Shown: positions 47,801-55,699 of the stretch, piece by piece
Layout: the number at the start of each line of letters is the position of its first letter
Position numbering within the stretch: the stretch's first letter is position 1
Assembly (NCBI RefSeq): GCF_001403875.1
Contig: NZ_LN884295.1
Location: forward strand, 124,001-188,000
Direction of reading: 5' to 3'
Source: Paenibacillus ihumii
GTDB lineage: Bacteria; Bacillota; Bacilli; Paenibacillales; Paenibacillaceae
Length of the DNA stretch: 64,000 nt
Notes under the pieces: generated by a model
Told to the model about the DNA's origin: nothing
Database searches by the model: none
The model's input: the letters and a program-made list of their open reading frames with translations, nothing else
Position numbers and translations under genes: made by a program

Positions 47801-47978
47801 TCCAAATGTCATCGGTGTTATCCGTGTCTTCGGTTACTGTCTTAATACTGACTGTTCCGAAAAATGCGTCCACAGACGAGCGGTACGTCTCCAGGATCGT
47901 TCCCGCTACCATGGATACCGTCAACAACAGCACGAAGATCAAAGACAAACCTCGCCACACTCTGGTTTGCTTAAACAT
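44853..47978 (-). CDS. Membrane-anchored GH3 beta-glucosidase with swapped domain order
   Basis: Protein of 1041 residues. I chose ATG 47978, six bases after AAGGGGG. N-terminal membrane segment (~12-30), then the GH3 C-type domain first (SQETIALLKNESNALPI; VIVLVNAVNPMEIA), an Fn3-like domain (~395-540; FGYGLSYTTFEQ), and only then the (alpha/beta)8 barrel with KHAAFNDQE and nucleophile Asp in YSVTDFTG (~residue 920). A last membrane segment (~1008-1028) precedes a Lys-rich tail. The reversed order is known for some Clostridia-type beta-glucosidases. Catalytic part faces outside if both anchors span the membrane. Confidence 0.88.
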   Translation of the reverse strand: MFKQTRVWRGLSLIFVLLLTVSMVAGTILETYRSSVDAFFGTVSIKTVTEDTDNTDDIWTYKSKFKTASEAFEGLKEFAIRESQETIALLKNESNALPISSDAKITMFGVRSYAPVYGSSGGSIADGKATVEIFDAFQERGFRLNPSMLAAYEAYFTNKEWTTPRYGSGINPEYAEITAYDNPHELTLDELRTLNPDFDKDYASYNDAAIVVVGRPGGENGDGYYPGEAGLADGVSTVTGNILSLSNEEMVMINEAKANFDKVIVLVNAVNPMEIANLEEDPDIDAIVWIGYPGAYGFYGVADVLNGTVSPSAHLGDVYAKNTALAPAMRNYGNIPWKNASDFSAEANVNSYLIQAEGIYTGYRYYETRYADIVMGNGGEAASAGTYANADGTVATVNGTWSYANEVVYPFGYGLSYTTFEQTLDEVAVLGTKEMATVTVTVKNTGDVAGKSVVQVYAQVPYTDYDKRYHIEKSAVQLMDFEKTKTLEPGESQTITMEIDLTNLASYDAEHAKTYIVDPGDYYLAIGSDAHQALNNILAAQGKSTSDGMTADGNAEQTYKWTWTGDVDDKTFSVSKSGVNITNALTEGDYAMDINAFLPGTATYLSRSDWDGTFPQTYSGLTANDTLSRLLGNDFIQLATDDDVSDLVFGDTTSELTINDLKGADFDDPRWAELVDKVTISEFLAFAENAFHNIAAIESVGLPQYAADDGPGGSDSHYLPEGSYQGTPYPDAAEYESGTRVAPSPMNLAYSWNKELAYENGEIILGESTLMFNLPIIIGPGMNIHRHAYNSRGVEYYSEDPILSGYIGSAVIQGAQSKGTLVNIKHAAFNDQEINRSGVAVFMTEQKARELELRNLQQVFEANGKPASFTADQSRDKTYTTGALGVMTSYNRIGAVAPSANHGVMVQIMREEWNFKGYSVTDFTGVTLKAAPKESILFGTTAFCGFGASEVNYWNEKSLSGDRNMLLAIKKNVHYLLYALANSAAMNGINSTTHTVDVMTWWRMLYTILTGVFAVGTAGCVAGYSAAQFKKKKTTKRGEAR

Positions 47979-48006
47979 GTCCATCCCCCTTATATTCATA
48001 AAAAAA

Positions 48007-48040
48007 CAGGCCAGCTTTCCATTCTCGGAAAACTAACCTG
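48007..48040 (-). terminator. Terminator between kinase and GH3 genes
   Basis: CAGGCCAG..TTTCC pairs with GGAAA..CT..CCTG with small mismatches; on the minus strand TTTTTTT follows. It separates the regulatory pair from the GH3 operon and lies upstream of the GH3 ribosome binding site. Confidence 0.65.
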
Positions 48041-48113
48041 ATTGTAAGGGGTTACATAGGAGCGGGCAATACATCCTTCCTAAACTGTAGCTTTTATAGC
48101 CTAAACTGAATTT

Positions 48114-49418
48114 TTAGCGGCTGTGGAACACTATATTCAGGTTAAAAATGTCTTCGTCCAGTTTGATGGACAGTTCGCCTCCGTACTTTTCTACAAGGTA
48201 TTTCATGCTCTTCATCCCGAAGCCATGGTAGTCCTTGTCCTGGTTCGTCGTCACCGGCAGCCCGTCTTCAAAGACCAGCTCGCCTTGAAAGTAATTCTCG
48301 ATATGGATTGAGATCAGGCCGATCGTATCTTTAATAATCAGGCTGACGACACGTTTGTCTCTTTCACTGATTTTACGGACTGAGTTGATAGCATTATCCA
48401 GCGCATTTCCGAACATCGAATAAATATCAGCCTCTCGCATGAATCCCAGCTTTTCCCCATCCACCATGCATGTGAACTCAATTTCCTCCCGCTCACATTG
48501 CAGCTTCTTCTCGGCAATAACCACATCCAGCACCGGATTACCTGTCATCGGAATGTCGTAGATCGAGATCACTTTCTTCAGCTCTTCCACCTCCGACTCG
48601 TCTAACCGGTTTGACAAATGCGTCAATTGATGCTTCAAATCATGGCATTTGATATTGATCAGTTGAATGTTCGCCTGTGAGATGGCAAACTGATCCTTCT
48701 CCTTTTTCAATAGGGACTGAATGATGTTTAATTCATCCTTTAAGGCACTCGTGTTGAATATATAAAACAATACGTACATCGTAAAGAGGCAGCACATAAT
48801 GTCCAAGAGCACGCAGATCAGGAAAATTTCAAACTGGGCATTCTCCTGGGTAATCCGGAACACAATCGAGAACACCGTTGCATATAGATTTACGAAGATG
48901 CACAGTACAATAATGATTTTGTTCTGGAAATACTTCTCGTCCTGTCTTTGAAATTTCTTGATAAAGACCCAGTACAACAGCGCATAGAGAAGGCTGGCAA
49001 TAACAAAATAAAGCAGGGCATAGAAATTAAAGCTCGTGCTGCTCTCCACGATCCGCTGCTTCAAGCCAAAGCCCTCGAACGTAATCTCGTTCAGGTTGTA
49101 GATCAAATGCTGGACGGCATAGACGCCCGTCACGCAGAAGATACTCGTGAGTATGGACACCTTGTAGCAAAACATGACTCCCGCCATAACGGCAAAAAAC
49201 AACAGGACATACCGGGCGATGGTAAACAGGACGTTAAACATCCAGATATCATCCTGCACAAACAAGAACAGGCCTGCCAGACCGACGCATAGCAGCACGA
49301 TCAGCAGCACCCGGAAGGCGAAGTATTTTCTTCTCTGAAAGGAGGTTGTAAATAAAAGGCACAGCACGAACAGCTCTATAATAAACCGAAATTCGTAAAC
49401 GCTCTCAACGACCTTCAT
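48114..49418 (-). CDS. AgrC-like sensor histidine kinase
   Basis: Membrane kinase of 434 residues: six to seven membrane segments in the first ~225 residues, then a coiled stretch, the phospho-site region NIKCHDLKHQLTHLS and a GHKL ATPase domain (GNALDNAINSVRK; GFGMKSMKYLVEKYGG). Overlaps its response regulator by four bases. Peptide-sensing kinases look alike, but its setting upstream of glycosidases suggests control of the surface-glycan operon. Confidence 0.88.
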   Translation of the reverse strand: MKVVESVYEFRFIIELFVLCLLFTTSFQRRKYFAFRVLLIVLLCVGLAGLFLFVQDDIWMFNVLFTIARYVLLFFAVMAGVMFCYKVSILTSIFCVTGVYAVQHLIYNLNEITFEGFGLKQRIVESSTSFNFYALLYFVIASLLYALLYWVFIKKFQRQDEKYFQNKIIIVLCIFVNLYATVFSIVFRITQENAQFEIFLICVLLDIMCCLFTMYVLFYIFNTSALKDELNIIQSLLKKEKDQFAISQANIQLINIKCHDLKHQLTHLSNRLDESEVEELKKVISIYDIPMTGNPVLDVVIAEKKLQCEREEIEFTCMVDGEKLGFMREADIYSMFGNALDNAINSVRKISERDKRVVSLIIKDTIGLISIHIENYFQGELVFEDGLPVTTNQDKDYHGFGMKSMKYLVEKYGGELSIKLDEDIFNLNIVFHSR

Positions 49419-50140
49419 AGGCGGATGTTTTTCCCTTCTCCCAACAAATCGGCCAATTGCAGCATGAAGGCCTTCTTTCTAGGGCGGCTGATCTTCAACT
49501 CATCTCCATTGCTCATCGTAACCGTGTAGTTCTGCACCTGAGAGATGTATTGGGGATTAATTAGATAGCAGGCATTGCATCTCAGATAGTTGCATACCTG
49601 AAGCTGCTTCTCCAGATCGGACAAGGAGCCGTGCCCCTCCACGATTTCATCGTTAAGATGGTACTTGAGCTTATGTCCCGTGACTTCGATATAAATAATC
49701 TGGCGCGAGGTTAATCGCTGGATGCCGCCTTTACGCGACACCATGATACTAATATCTTTATTGGAGGAGAGCTTGGACAACGCCTTCTTGAACTTCATGG
49801 AAAAGGTTGCATAGCGCACCGGCTTCACCATGAAATCCAGCGCATCCACCTCATACCCTTTTACCGCATATTTGGCCATGTTTGTCACGAAGATCAGCGT
49901 CACGACGTCGTCCAGCTTCCTTAGCTTGATTGCCGCCTCCATCCCGTTCAGATGGGACATTTCGATATCCATGAAAATAATATCATACACGGGGTTATAA
50001 TTATCCAGTAAATGAAGTGCATCCTTGAACCATTCGATGTGAAATAAGTTCTGGCTGGTTTTCCCGTATTTATGGATGTACCCCTCCAGCAATTGGGCTT
50101 CCTTCTCGTCATCTTCCACAATGGCGATTCTAATCAGCAT
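49415..50140 (-). CDS. LytTR-type response regulator
   Basis: Protein of 241 residues from ATG 50140 (GAGGGAGAAGTT in front). Receiver domain (RIAIVEDDEKEAQ; phospho-acceptor Asp in IIFMDIEMSHLNG; Lys in VKPVRYATF) and LytTR DNA-binding domain (~135-241; IIYIEVTGHKLKYHL). First gene of the two-component pair above the GH3 operon. Confidence 0.9.
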   Translation of the reverse strand: MLIRIAIVEDDEKEAQLLEGYIHKYGKTSQNLFHIEWFKDALHLLDNYNPVYDIIFMDIEMSHLNGMEAAIKLRKLDDVVTLIFVTNMAKYAVKGYEVDALDFMVKPVRYATFSMKFKKALSKLSSNKDISIMVSRKGGIQRLTSRQIIYIEVTGHKLKYHLNDEIVEGHGSLSDLEKQLQVCNYLRCNACYLINPQYISQVQNYTVTMSNGDELKISRPRKKAFMLQLADLLGEGKNIRL

Positions 50141-50617
50141 AACTTCTCCCTCTGTTTGATAGTAGTGATTAGTATAGCATATTTTACATTTCAACCGTAT
50201 TGAGATTTTTATATACGATGATCTATCTTCTAGGATCCAGCAGACCCAATTCACCCTGTTCACGTTCACGGTACTTGCGCATCCAACACTTCCTCCGATC
50301 CTTACCTTGCACGCGGATTGCCTCTATCTTAGTTCCTCTGAATAAGTCTTAATCTGTTGTCCTTTCATCGCCATTAAAAATACACCCCTTAGAATTCATC
50401 GGTTAACCCAAGGGGTTTTTCCAATGTCTATTCTAAGGGGCGCACTCGTTTATCATCGGGGCTCTTCCTAATTGTGCCAATCAAATTATATTGTTATTCA
50501 CCTTTTATATTTAATTTTGCACTAGTATATGAACACATAGTAATATGTGAATTTTTTCGATCTTTATCACCCTGCATTTTAATCTTTTTATATTTTATGA
50601 GTATAATGAATGAATTC
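50141..50617. other. Intergenic junction between glycan cluster and lanthipeptide island
   Basis: About 480 bp without a supported gene. The left part holds the LytTR regulator's upstream region; the sequence turns AT-rich to the right of about 50470, which I take as the left edge of the island. It contains the inverted repeat described at 50385-50440. Confidence 0.5.
50385..50440. repeat. Perfect 11-bp inverted repeat at the island edge
   Basis: CCCCTTAGAAT (50385-50395) and ATTCTAAGGGG (50430-50440) are exact complements. Between them AACCC-AAG-GGGTT with a following T-run forms a small second hairpin. May be a terminator-like structure or relic of a mobile-element end. Confidence 0.6.
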
Positions 50618-50654
50618 TGGGTGCTTTGCTGAACTTCACTCAACTAAGCACCCA
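50618..50654 (-). terminator. Terminator of the lanthipeptide operon
   Basis: GGGTGCTT (50619-50626) pairs with AAGCACCC (50646-50653), continued by weaker CAACT/AGTTG-like pairing. Just upstream on the minus strand a 14-codon frame opens MNAE at 50679, a possible relic of another precursor start. AT-rich sequence follows but no strict T-run. Confidence 0.6.
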
Positions 50655-50724
50655 AGAATGATTAGTAATTCGGCATTCATCTTCTGCTCTTCAGGATATA
50701 GTTTTTTGAAAATTCATTTAGCAT

Positions 50725-50856
50725 TTAACACTTTATTGTCGAGGTAAAAGTAATAATTGTTTTTATTGGCCCTACTGTTGAAACTAATCCAATCATTGCT
50801 TGGTCTTTATCATCTGTGTCATGCTCTAATTTTTGTAGTTCCAATACGGCATTCAT
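50725..50856 (-). CDS. Class III lanthipeptide precursor 1
   Basis: Peptide of 43 residues. Strong ribosome binding site AAGGAGGTGAAAAAG before the ATG. The leader MNAVLELQKLEHDTDDKDQ carries the (I/L)xLQ-type recognition motif (LELQ) of class III precursors. The core contains STVGP, TIITFTSTIKC and a single Cys43 at the very C-terminus. T-x2-S-x3-C (TFTSTIKC) could give a methyl-labionin-like ring. Compared with precursor 2 it lacks two residues (SV) before the final KC, losing the exact SxxSxxC. Too short for routine gene callers. Confidence 0.85.
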   Translation of the reverse strand: MNAVLELQKLEHDTDDKDQAMIGLVSTVGPIKTIITFTSTIKC

Positions 50857-50890
50857 CTTTTTCACCTCCTTGTAAATAATTTATCATTCC

Positions 50891-51025
50891 TTAACATTTA
50901 ACACTTATTGTCGAGGTAAAAGTAATAATTGTTGTTATTGGCCCTACTGTTGAAACGAATCCCTTTGCTTGGTCTTTACCCTCTGTGTCATGCGCTAATT
51001 TTTGTAATTCCAATACGGCGTTCAT
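50891..51025 (-). CDS. Class III lanthipeptide precursor 2
   Basis: Peptide of 44 residues, ATG at 51025 behind AAAGGAGGTGAAAAAA. Leader MNAVLELQKLAHDTEGKDQ is almost identical to precursor 1; core GFVSTVGPITTIITF then TSTISVKC, ending in Cys44. STISVKC matches S-x2-S-x2-C, the Ser/Ser/Cys pattern from which class III synthetases make labionin. The frame stays open upstream into the decayed third precursor, so an automatic call may start too early (51163); the ribosome binding site decides for 51025. Confidence 0.87.
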   Translation of the reverse strand: MNAVLELQKLAHDTEGKDQAKGFVSTVGPITTIITFTSTISVKC

Positions 51026-51059
51026 TTTTTTCACCTCCTTTAAATAATTTATCATTCCT

Positions 51060-51174
51060 TTAGCATTGAATACTTGTGGACAAAGGAAAGTAATCATTGT
51101 TGTTATTGGCCCTTCTGTTGTAATTGTTGCATTCAATTGCTTGGTTTTTACCATCTGTATCATGCACTAATTTT
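51060..51174 (-). pseudogene. Decayed third lanthipeptide precursor
   Basis: Begins two bases after the synthetase stop. One frame reads KLVHDTDGKNQA, the leader of precursors 1 and 2 without its first eight residues. A frameshift then puts the core TTEGPITTMITF in a second frame, and a further shift brings the end STSIQC-stop back into the first. There is no start codon with ribosome binding site. The gene is a relic of a tandem duplication that lost its 5' end. Confidence 0.75.
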
Positions 51175-51175
51175 A

Positions 51176-53782
51176 TTACACTTGTTCACTAACTATTACT
51201 TGGGCCTTAGCCTTTGTTTTTTCTAGAAATTCATCCGAATTGATCAATGGTAACCAATAGAGTGGATTATCTTTAACTACCCCCATTGATGCTAATATTA
51301 TTCCTGAACTCCCTGTGTAAACATCATCAGCTAATCTATAAGAAAATTGCCCCGGATATACGTAGTAGCCATTCTTCTCAATTATAAAAATATGAAGCAA
51401 AGTCAATACCTCGCTAAGAATTCTTTCGCGCTCTTCGCCTTTTTTCACCATAGAAGGGATTAAAAGAAAGCTGCCTGCGCCATCAAATAAGCTTCCACTA
51501 ATTGTACAACCCGTTTTTGATAATTTTAAAATCGCATCCATCTCTTCTCTATAAAGATCTTGTCCACTCACATGATTTAAAAACCAAATTGAAATAGCAA
51601 TTCCAATAGATCCTCCAGAAAGGTACGGCAATAGTCGATTTCTATGATCCAATGCTTGTAATGCGCCTGTTCTATCATCTTTTTTTGTTTTTTCTAGATC
51701 TTCCTTTATTAACAACTCAGACTTTTCTAGATATTTTTTATGGTTAGTAGCTGAATAAAGTGCCGAATAGAACAGGGACACCCCAGATAATCCATCAATG
51801 ACACCAATATCAACTGCCATCCAGTCATTAACCTTTAACGGATCACCTTTAACTCTGTTCAATTCAATCAATTCTTCTAGTTCTGTTGCAAATTGTAGAT
51901 AATCGCTATTTCCTGTTTCCAGGTATAAACTAATTATGAATAAACCTATTCCTGAAAGACCCGAGCGTAAAGAAATATTAGTTTCATTAATATTATTTTT
52001 TAAAACACTCAATTCATGTAAGACAATTTCTTTATAGCCTTTTTCATAAAGTAAAGCCAATATTCCTGTCTTTCCAGTCAATAATCCATTGTCTTCAATT
52101 CGAGCTAAATGGGCTAATAAAAAACTTTGAATCCATTTGTCTACTTCTGCAGTTTTAGAATTGTTTTTAGTAAGTGTAAAAGCAGCACCACTTCCCCCCG
52201 TTAAAAAATTGAATTTTCCTCCGCTCATCTCAAACTGACGAATGTCACCGTTAATGAATCTTTCATCATTAGTTAAATGATTTTCAATTCCTTTTATTAA
52301 TTTATTAATAATAGAAGATAAGTTATAGTCACTTAAGTGGCTACTAAGGCTAATTTGTTTAGGGATATACTCTTGGAAATACTTTATTCTCCTATTACAT
52401 TTCTCTTGTAAATCCATAATGAAACTATAAAAGGAATCTCCATAGTTTTCTTTTATCCAATTAAGGTGGTTAGATTGCAGATAGCCATCTAAATCTTCTG
52501 AAGATAGAACCGGAAGTGCTAAATACATTACTATTTTTTTTAATCCAAACCAATCTCTCGCACCACTCACTTTTATTTCTCGGGAAACAAATCCAAGCGT
52601 GGCCATGCTAGGTTTGTCTTCCGAGTTTACAGGCATAGCAGTTTCAAAATCTATTACCTTAACGGTTAAGTCTTCGGTTACCATTACATTTGCAGGTTGC
52701 AGATCACCCATAGCTACTCCATTTTTATGTATGCTATCTATAAGTGAGAAAAGTTGTAACAATATCTTTTTAACGTTTTCAGCATGATCACTTAAACTAT
52801 CGTTGTCTTTAAGAAACGGGAAATTTTGGGACATCCATTGTCTTAAGTCTTGCCCTTCTACAAATTCCTCTACTAAAAAATAATGTTCCCATTCTTGAAA
52901 ATGCTCAATCAATTTAACAACACCAGGTATATCTTCGAGTTTTTTCAATGCATCACATTCGATTTTATGCCTTGCTAAGGCATCTTTAGCAGCACCATCT
53001 AAACCAGCATTTGGTCTGGCTTCCTTAATAATAACTTTCATATTATCTTTCTTTCGAGTTGCTAGGTATACCCCACCAGCATTACTATAGCTAAGTGCTG
53101 TTTTAATCTCATATCTCTCTAAATTGCCTGTCCCTTTTGTATCGAAATCATTATTGAGGGTATTAAGATAGTCATCGAAATCCTTTACAAAGTTAGGAAC
53201 CTGGTAATAAGGAGTTCTTTGATCTTTAATTAAATTTCCTTCCTCATCTCGAATACAATGTTCACCATGTTCATTAACTATATTTGTAAATGCTCCATAT
53301 CTATAGAATACATTGCTATTTTTCCATCTCTTATCGTTAAGAATATAGGGCCCTTTTTCAAATTCTTGGATGGTTGAGGAAATCAATTCTAACAAATCAA
53401 CAAAGATCTCATTATTAATAGGGTATATTGTTATAAATTTTCCAGAAGAAGCACGATTAGCATTTTTAGAATTCATCTCAAGAAAAATGCTTCTATCCTT
53501 CAGATGCTTGAACACAATCTTTCTATCTATACATAACCGAGCAACCTTTTCCAGCACACGCTGTGAATCATCTAATGTCGCAGTTACATGAATTTTCCAC
53601 CCCTGTTCTGGGAGTGTTAATCCTTTAACTTGATAGTGCTTCCAAACGGAGTCACTTTCAGAAATAACAGCATATGTATCAGGAACCTCATTCAGTTCAT
53701 AGGCTTCTCCTGTCACACTTATTTCTCCATAATATTCTGAATTTGGTTTCATGTACTGATGATAAAGCATATTATCTTTCAT
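51176..53782 (-). CDS. Class III lanthipeptide synthetase (LanKC)
   Basis: Cytoplasmic enzyme of 868 residues that phosphorylates Ser/Thr of the precursor, eliminates phosphate and closes rings. N-terminal lyase domain (1-~215; NVFYRYGAF), kinase domain (~220-480) with ATP-binding Lys253 in VIIKEARP, catalytic Asp360 in MGDLQPANV and metal-binding Asp378 in VIDFETA, and a C-terminal LanC-like cyclase (~500-868; LSGIGLFIISLYLETG, DGLSGVSLFYSALY, YTGSSGIILA). The cyclase lacks the zinc-binding Cys/Cys/His set, which separates class III from class IV. ATG follows GGAGGTGGATTT. The precursors lie downstream in the same operon. AT-rich. Confidence 0.93.
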   Translation of the reverse strand: MKDNMLYHQYMKPNSEYYGEISVTGEAYELNEVPDTYAVISESDSVWKHYQVKGLTLPEQGWKIHVTATLDDSQRVLEKVARLCIDRKIVFKHLKDRSIFLEMNSKNANRASSGKFITIYPINNEIFVDLLELISSTIQEFEKGPYILNDKRWKNSNVFYRYGAFTNIVNEHGEHCIRDEEGNLIKDQRTPYYQVPNFVKDFDDYLNTLNNDFDTKGTGNLERYEIKTALSYSNAGGVYLATRKKDNMKVIIKEARPNAGLDGAAKDALARHKIECDALKKLEDIPGVVKLIEHFQEWEHYFLVEEFVEGQDLRQWMSQNFPFLKDNDSLSDHAENVKKILLQLFSLIDSIHKNGVAMGDLQPANVMVTEDLTVKVIDFETAMPVNSEDKPSMATLGFVSREIKVSGARDWFGLKKIVMYLALPVLSSEDLDGYLQSNHLNWIKENYGDSFYSFIMDLQEKCNRRIKYFQEYIPKQISLSSHLSDYNLSSIINKLIKGIENHLTNDERFINGDIRQFEMSGGKFNFLTGGSGAAFTLTKNNSKTAEVDKWIQSFLLAHLARIEDNGLLTGKTGILALLYEKGYKEIVLHELSVLKNNINETNISLRSGLSGIGLFIISLYLETGNSDYLQFATELEELIELNRVKGDPLKVNDWMAVDIGVIDGLSGVSLFYSALYSATNHKKYLEKSELLIKEDLEKTKKDDRTGALQALDHRNRLLPYLSGGSIGIAISIWFLNHVSGQDLYREEMDAILKLSKTGCTISGSLFDGAGSFLLIPSMVKKGEERERILSEVLTLLHIFIIEKNGYYVYPGQFSYRLADDVYTGSSGIILASMGVVKDNPLYWLPLINSDEFLEKTKAKAQVIVSEQV

Positions 53783-53969
53783 AAATCCACCTCCTTACCC
53801 GCGCCATTATCCCCAATGAACCCAACAATTGCTCCGGAGTTGAAAGTATGACGCAAGAAAAAATAGTAATTATAAATGTCTATATTCATTCAATTTATCA
53901 GTAATAATACCACATTTATATCAATATTTGGAAGTGCTTACACTACTATTTTTGTTGTTTTATGCTAGA

Positions 53970-53998
53970 ATTATAATTTTTAACAATAAATACACCCA
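53970..53998 (-). promoter_or_regulatory. Putative activator-dependent lanKC promoter
   Basis: On the minus strand a perfect TATAAT (-10; 53970-53975) is preceded, at exactly 17 bp, not by a sigma-A -35 box but by TGGGTG, part of the 8-mer TGGGTGTA (53991-53998) that also occurs before the exporter operon. This is what an activator-dependent (LytTR-controlled) promoter would look like. The rest of the 53783-54076 stretch is AT-rich leader without a gene. Confidence 0.4.
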
Positions 53999-54076
53999 TC
54001 TCTCTTGTGTGTTATATAGCTTTGAAATTATTTCCCTTTTACAATGAATGTCTTCCTATACTGCATCTAAAGCTAA

Positions 54077-54106
54077 AAAAAGGTAGAGGTTCCCCTCTAC
54101 CTTTTT
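54077..54106. terminator. Bidirectional terminator after the exporter operon
   Basis: AAAAAGGTAGAGG-TTCC-CCTCTACCTTTTT, a perfect 13-bp stem with A/T flanks. Confidence 0.88.
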
Positions 54107-54190
54107 AAACATGCTATGCTAGATAAATTATGCTAATTAAATAAGTTTTACATTAGCATAAGCCGCTCGTTTATTCATTCTATTACTACA

Positions 54191-54910
54191 TTAACGAACA
54201 TTACGATATAAAAACAGCCAAGCCGAAATCATTAATAATAAAACTACCCAAGAAAATTGAACCGCTAGTCCCGACCATTTGTCCAAATAGATATTTATTG
54301 CAGGTAGAGCAAAAAGATTCATTGTAGCCAGAGTTGGTAAAAATTTGGCCAACTGAAAAAACGCAAACAACATGTGGCTAAGTCCCAAAACAAGCGGGAG
54401 CATGATAGCAATAGGTGCTATAAGTGATTTTGTCATAATAGATAAGGCAGAGGTAATCCAAGCTAATTGAATCCAACTAAGTATCCCAAGAGAAATACTT
54501 CCAAGTAACCGGATCATGAAAGAACCAGTCCATTCGATATCCTGTTGAAACATAAGAACGATTAAACCAATTACACTTGATACTAATCCCGTAACTAATA
54601 TAATTATGGCATTGTTAACGAATTTCGCACATAAAAGTTTTAATCTAGATGGTTGTGTGAGAAGTGTTGTTCTTAGAGCAGAGTGCGAATATTCTTGTCC
54701 AAAATAACCTGCACTGGCAATAATAATTCCTGGTTGACCCAAATAAAGGGCTTGCAAGCAAAGAGAAAGGATCTCCTGCTCTCTCCCTATCTTTGGTGTA
54801 TCGGATGTTAATAAGAAGAGCAAAGGAACGATAATAGCTCCAACTAGACCTAAAATACACCAACCAAAAGAAAAAAATTTAGTCTTCTCACTACAGAGCG
54901 TAGCGTACAT
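54191..54910 (-). CDS. ABC-2 type permease, second subunit
   Basis: Membrane protein of 239 residues, six predicted segments. ATG 54910 (a TTG one codon earlier is possible) follows AGGAGGAAAATA and overlaps the stop of the first permease. HSALRTTLLTQPSRLKLLCAKF is shared in kind with the partner permease (HILRTTLLCQSSRIKVSSAK), so the two are paralogues. Fits a LanE/LanG-type immunity or peptide-export subunit. Confidence 0.82.
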   Translation of the reverse strand: MYATLCSEKTKFFSFGWCILGLVGAIIVPLLFLLTSDTPKIGREQEILSLCLQALYLGQPGIIIASAGYFGQEYSHSALRTTLLTQPSRLKLLCAKFVNNAIIILVTGLVSSVIGLIVLMFQQDIEWTGSFMIRLLGSISLGILSWIQLAWITSALSIMTKSLIAPIAIMLPLVLGLSHMLFAFFQLAKFLPTLATMNLFALPAINIYLDKWSGLAVQFSWVVLLLMISAWLFLYRNVR

Positions 54911-55698
54911 CAATATTTTCCTCCTACATCACTACGAATAAAAGCGTAAAAAGACGTGATTAAAGCTAATGTCACCCATATTAGCAGTACGATACCCCCT
55001 TTTAGTGGATCATGTTCATAAGGGGCTGTTGGTGTTGCAACGAGAAGATTACCTGCTGCCACAGGGAGATACTCCCCCCATTCCCACCTTTGTGCTAAAT
55101 ACTCTCCAAGATTGTAAACCTGAGGAACTAAAAAAGCTAAAGGCACGATGGCATTTCTAAAGAGCATTCCGATCCCAAAAGAAAGTGTGGTTAATAAAAT
55201 CCAATTTAGCGCTGAAAAGCCAATAAACTGCCAAGCTATTGTACTTAAATAAAATGGATGTAAACCTAGTTCCCCCAAACCAAAATGCATGGTAGAAATT
55301 GTGGAATAAATGGATAAAAATGATATGAATGCACTACATATTAAAAGCGCGAGTACTTTCGCAGAAGAAACCTTAATACGACTACTTTGACATAATAAAG
55401 TTGTACGTAATATATGATGTTTATATTCACTTGCCCCTATAATTCCTCCAAAGATAACCATCGCTAATAACCCAGATGTCGGTACTTCAAATCCAAGATA
55501 GTCTAATGGATCTAATGCCTCTGCTAATTCCGGGTGAGTTTCTGGTGTCGCGTCTAAACCAATCTGAACATAGCTTTTTGCTACGATAAGTGCAAGTAAT
55601 GGTTGAGCAACGATAACTAAAGCACAAATGATCCACCACACCCTACTTGAAGAAATTTTCGCCACTTCAAAACGTATGGTTCTAGAAAAATTGTTCAT
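54910..55698 (-). CDS. ABC-2 type permease, first subunit
   Basis: Membrane protein of 262 residues, six predicted segments. ATG 55698 lies one base after the ATPase stop, with GGTGGGGCATAAA as ribosome binding site; an upstream frame extends further but without one. Partner of the next permease and the ATPase upstream. Probably exports or gives immunity to the lanthipeptide. Confidence 0.83.
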   Translation of the reverse strand: MNNFSRTIRFEVAKISSSRVWWIICALVIVAQPLLALIVAKSYVQIGLDATPETHPELAEALDPLDYLGFEVPTSGLLAMVIFGGIIGASEYKHHILRTTLLCQSSRIKVSSAKVLALLICSAFISFLSIYSTISTMHFGLGELGLHPFYLSTIAWQFIGFSALNWILLTTLSFGIGMLFRNAIVPLAFLVPQVYNLGEYLAQRWEWGEYLPVAAGNLLVATPTAPYEHDPLKGGIVLLIWVTLALITSFYAFIRSDVGGKY

Positions 55699-55699
55699 T

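Noticed and set aside
51026..51163. Long 90-residue precursor reading through from the relic into precursor 2
   Set aside because: No ribosome binding site at its first codon, and the ATG at 51025 has a strong one giving a peptide collinear with precursor 1.
51176..53782. Class IV (LanL) synthetase or plain Ser/Thr kinase
   Set aside because: The LanC-like domain is present but lacks the zinc-binding Cys/Cys/His set of class IV; lyase and cyclase domains exclude a plain kinase.
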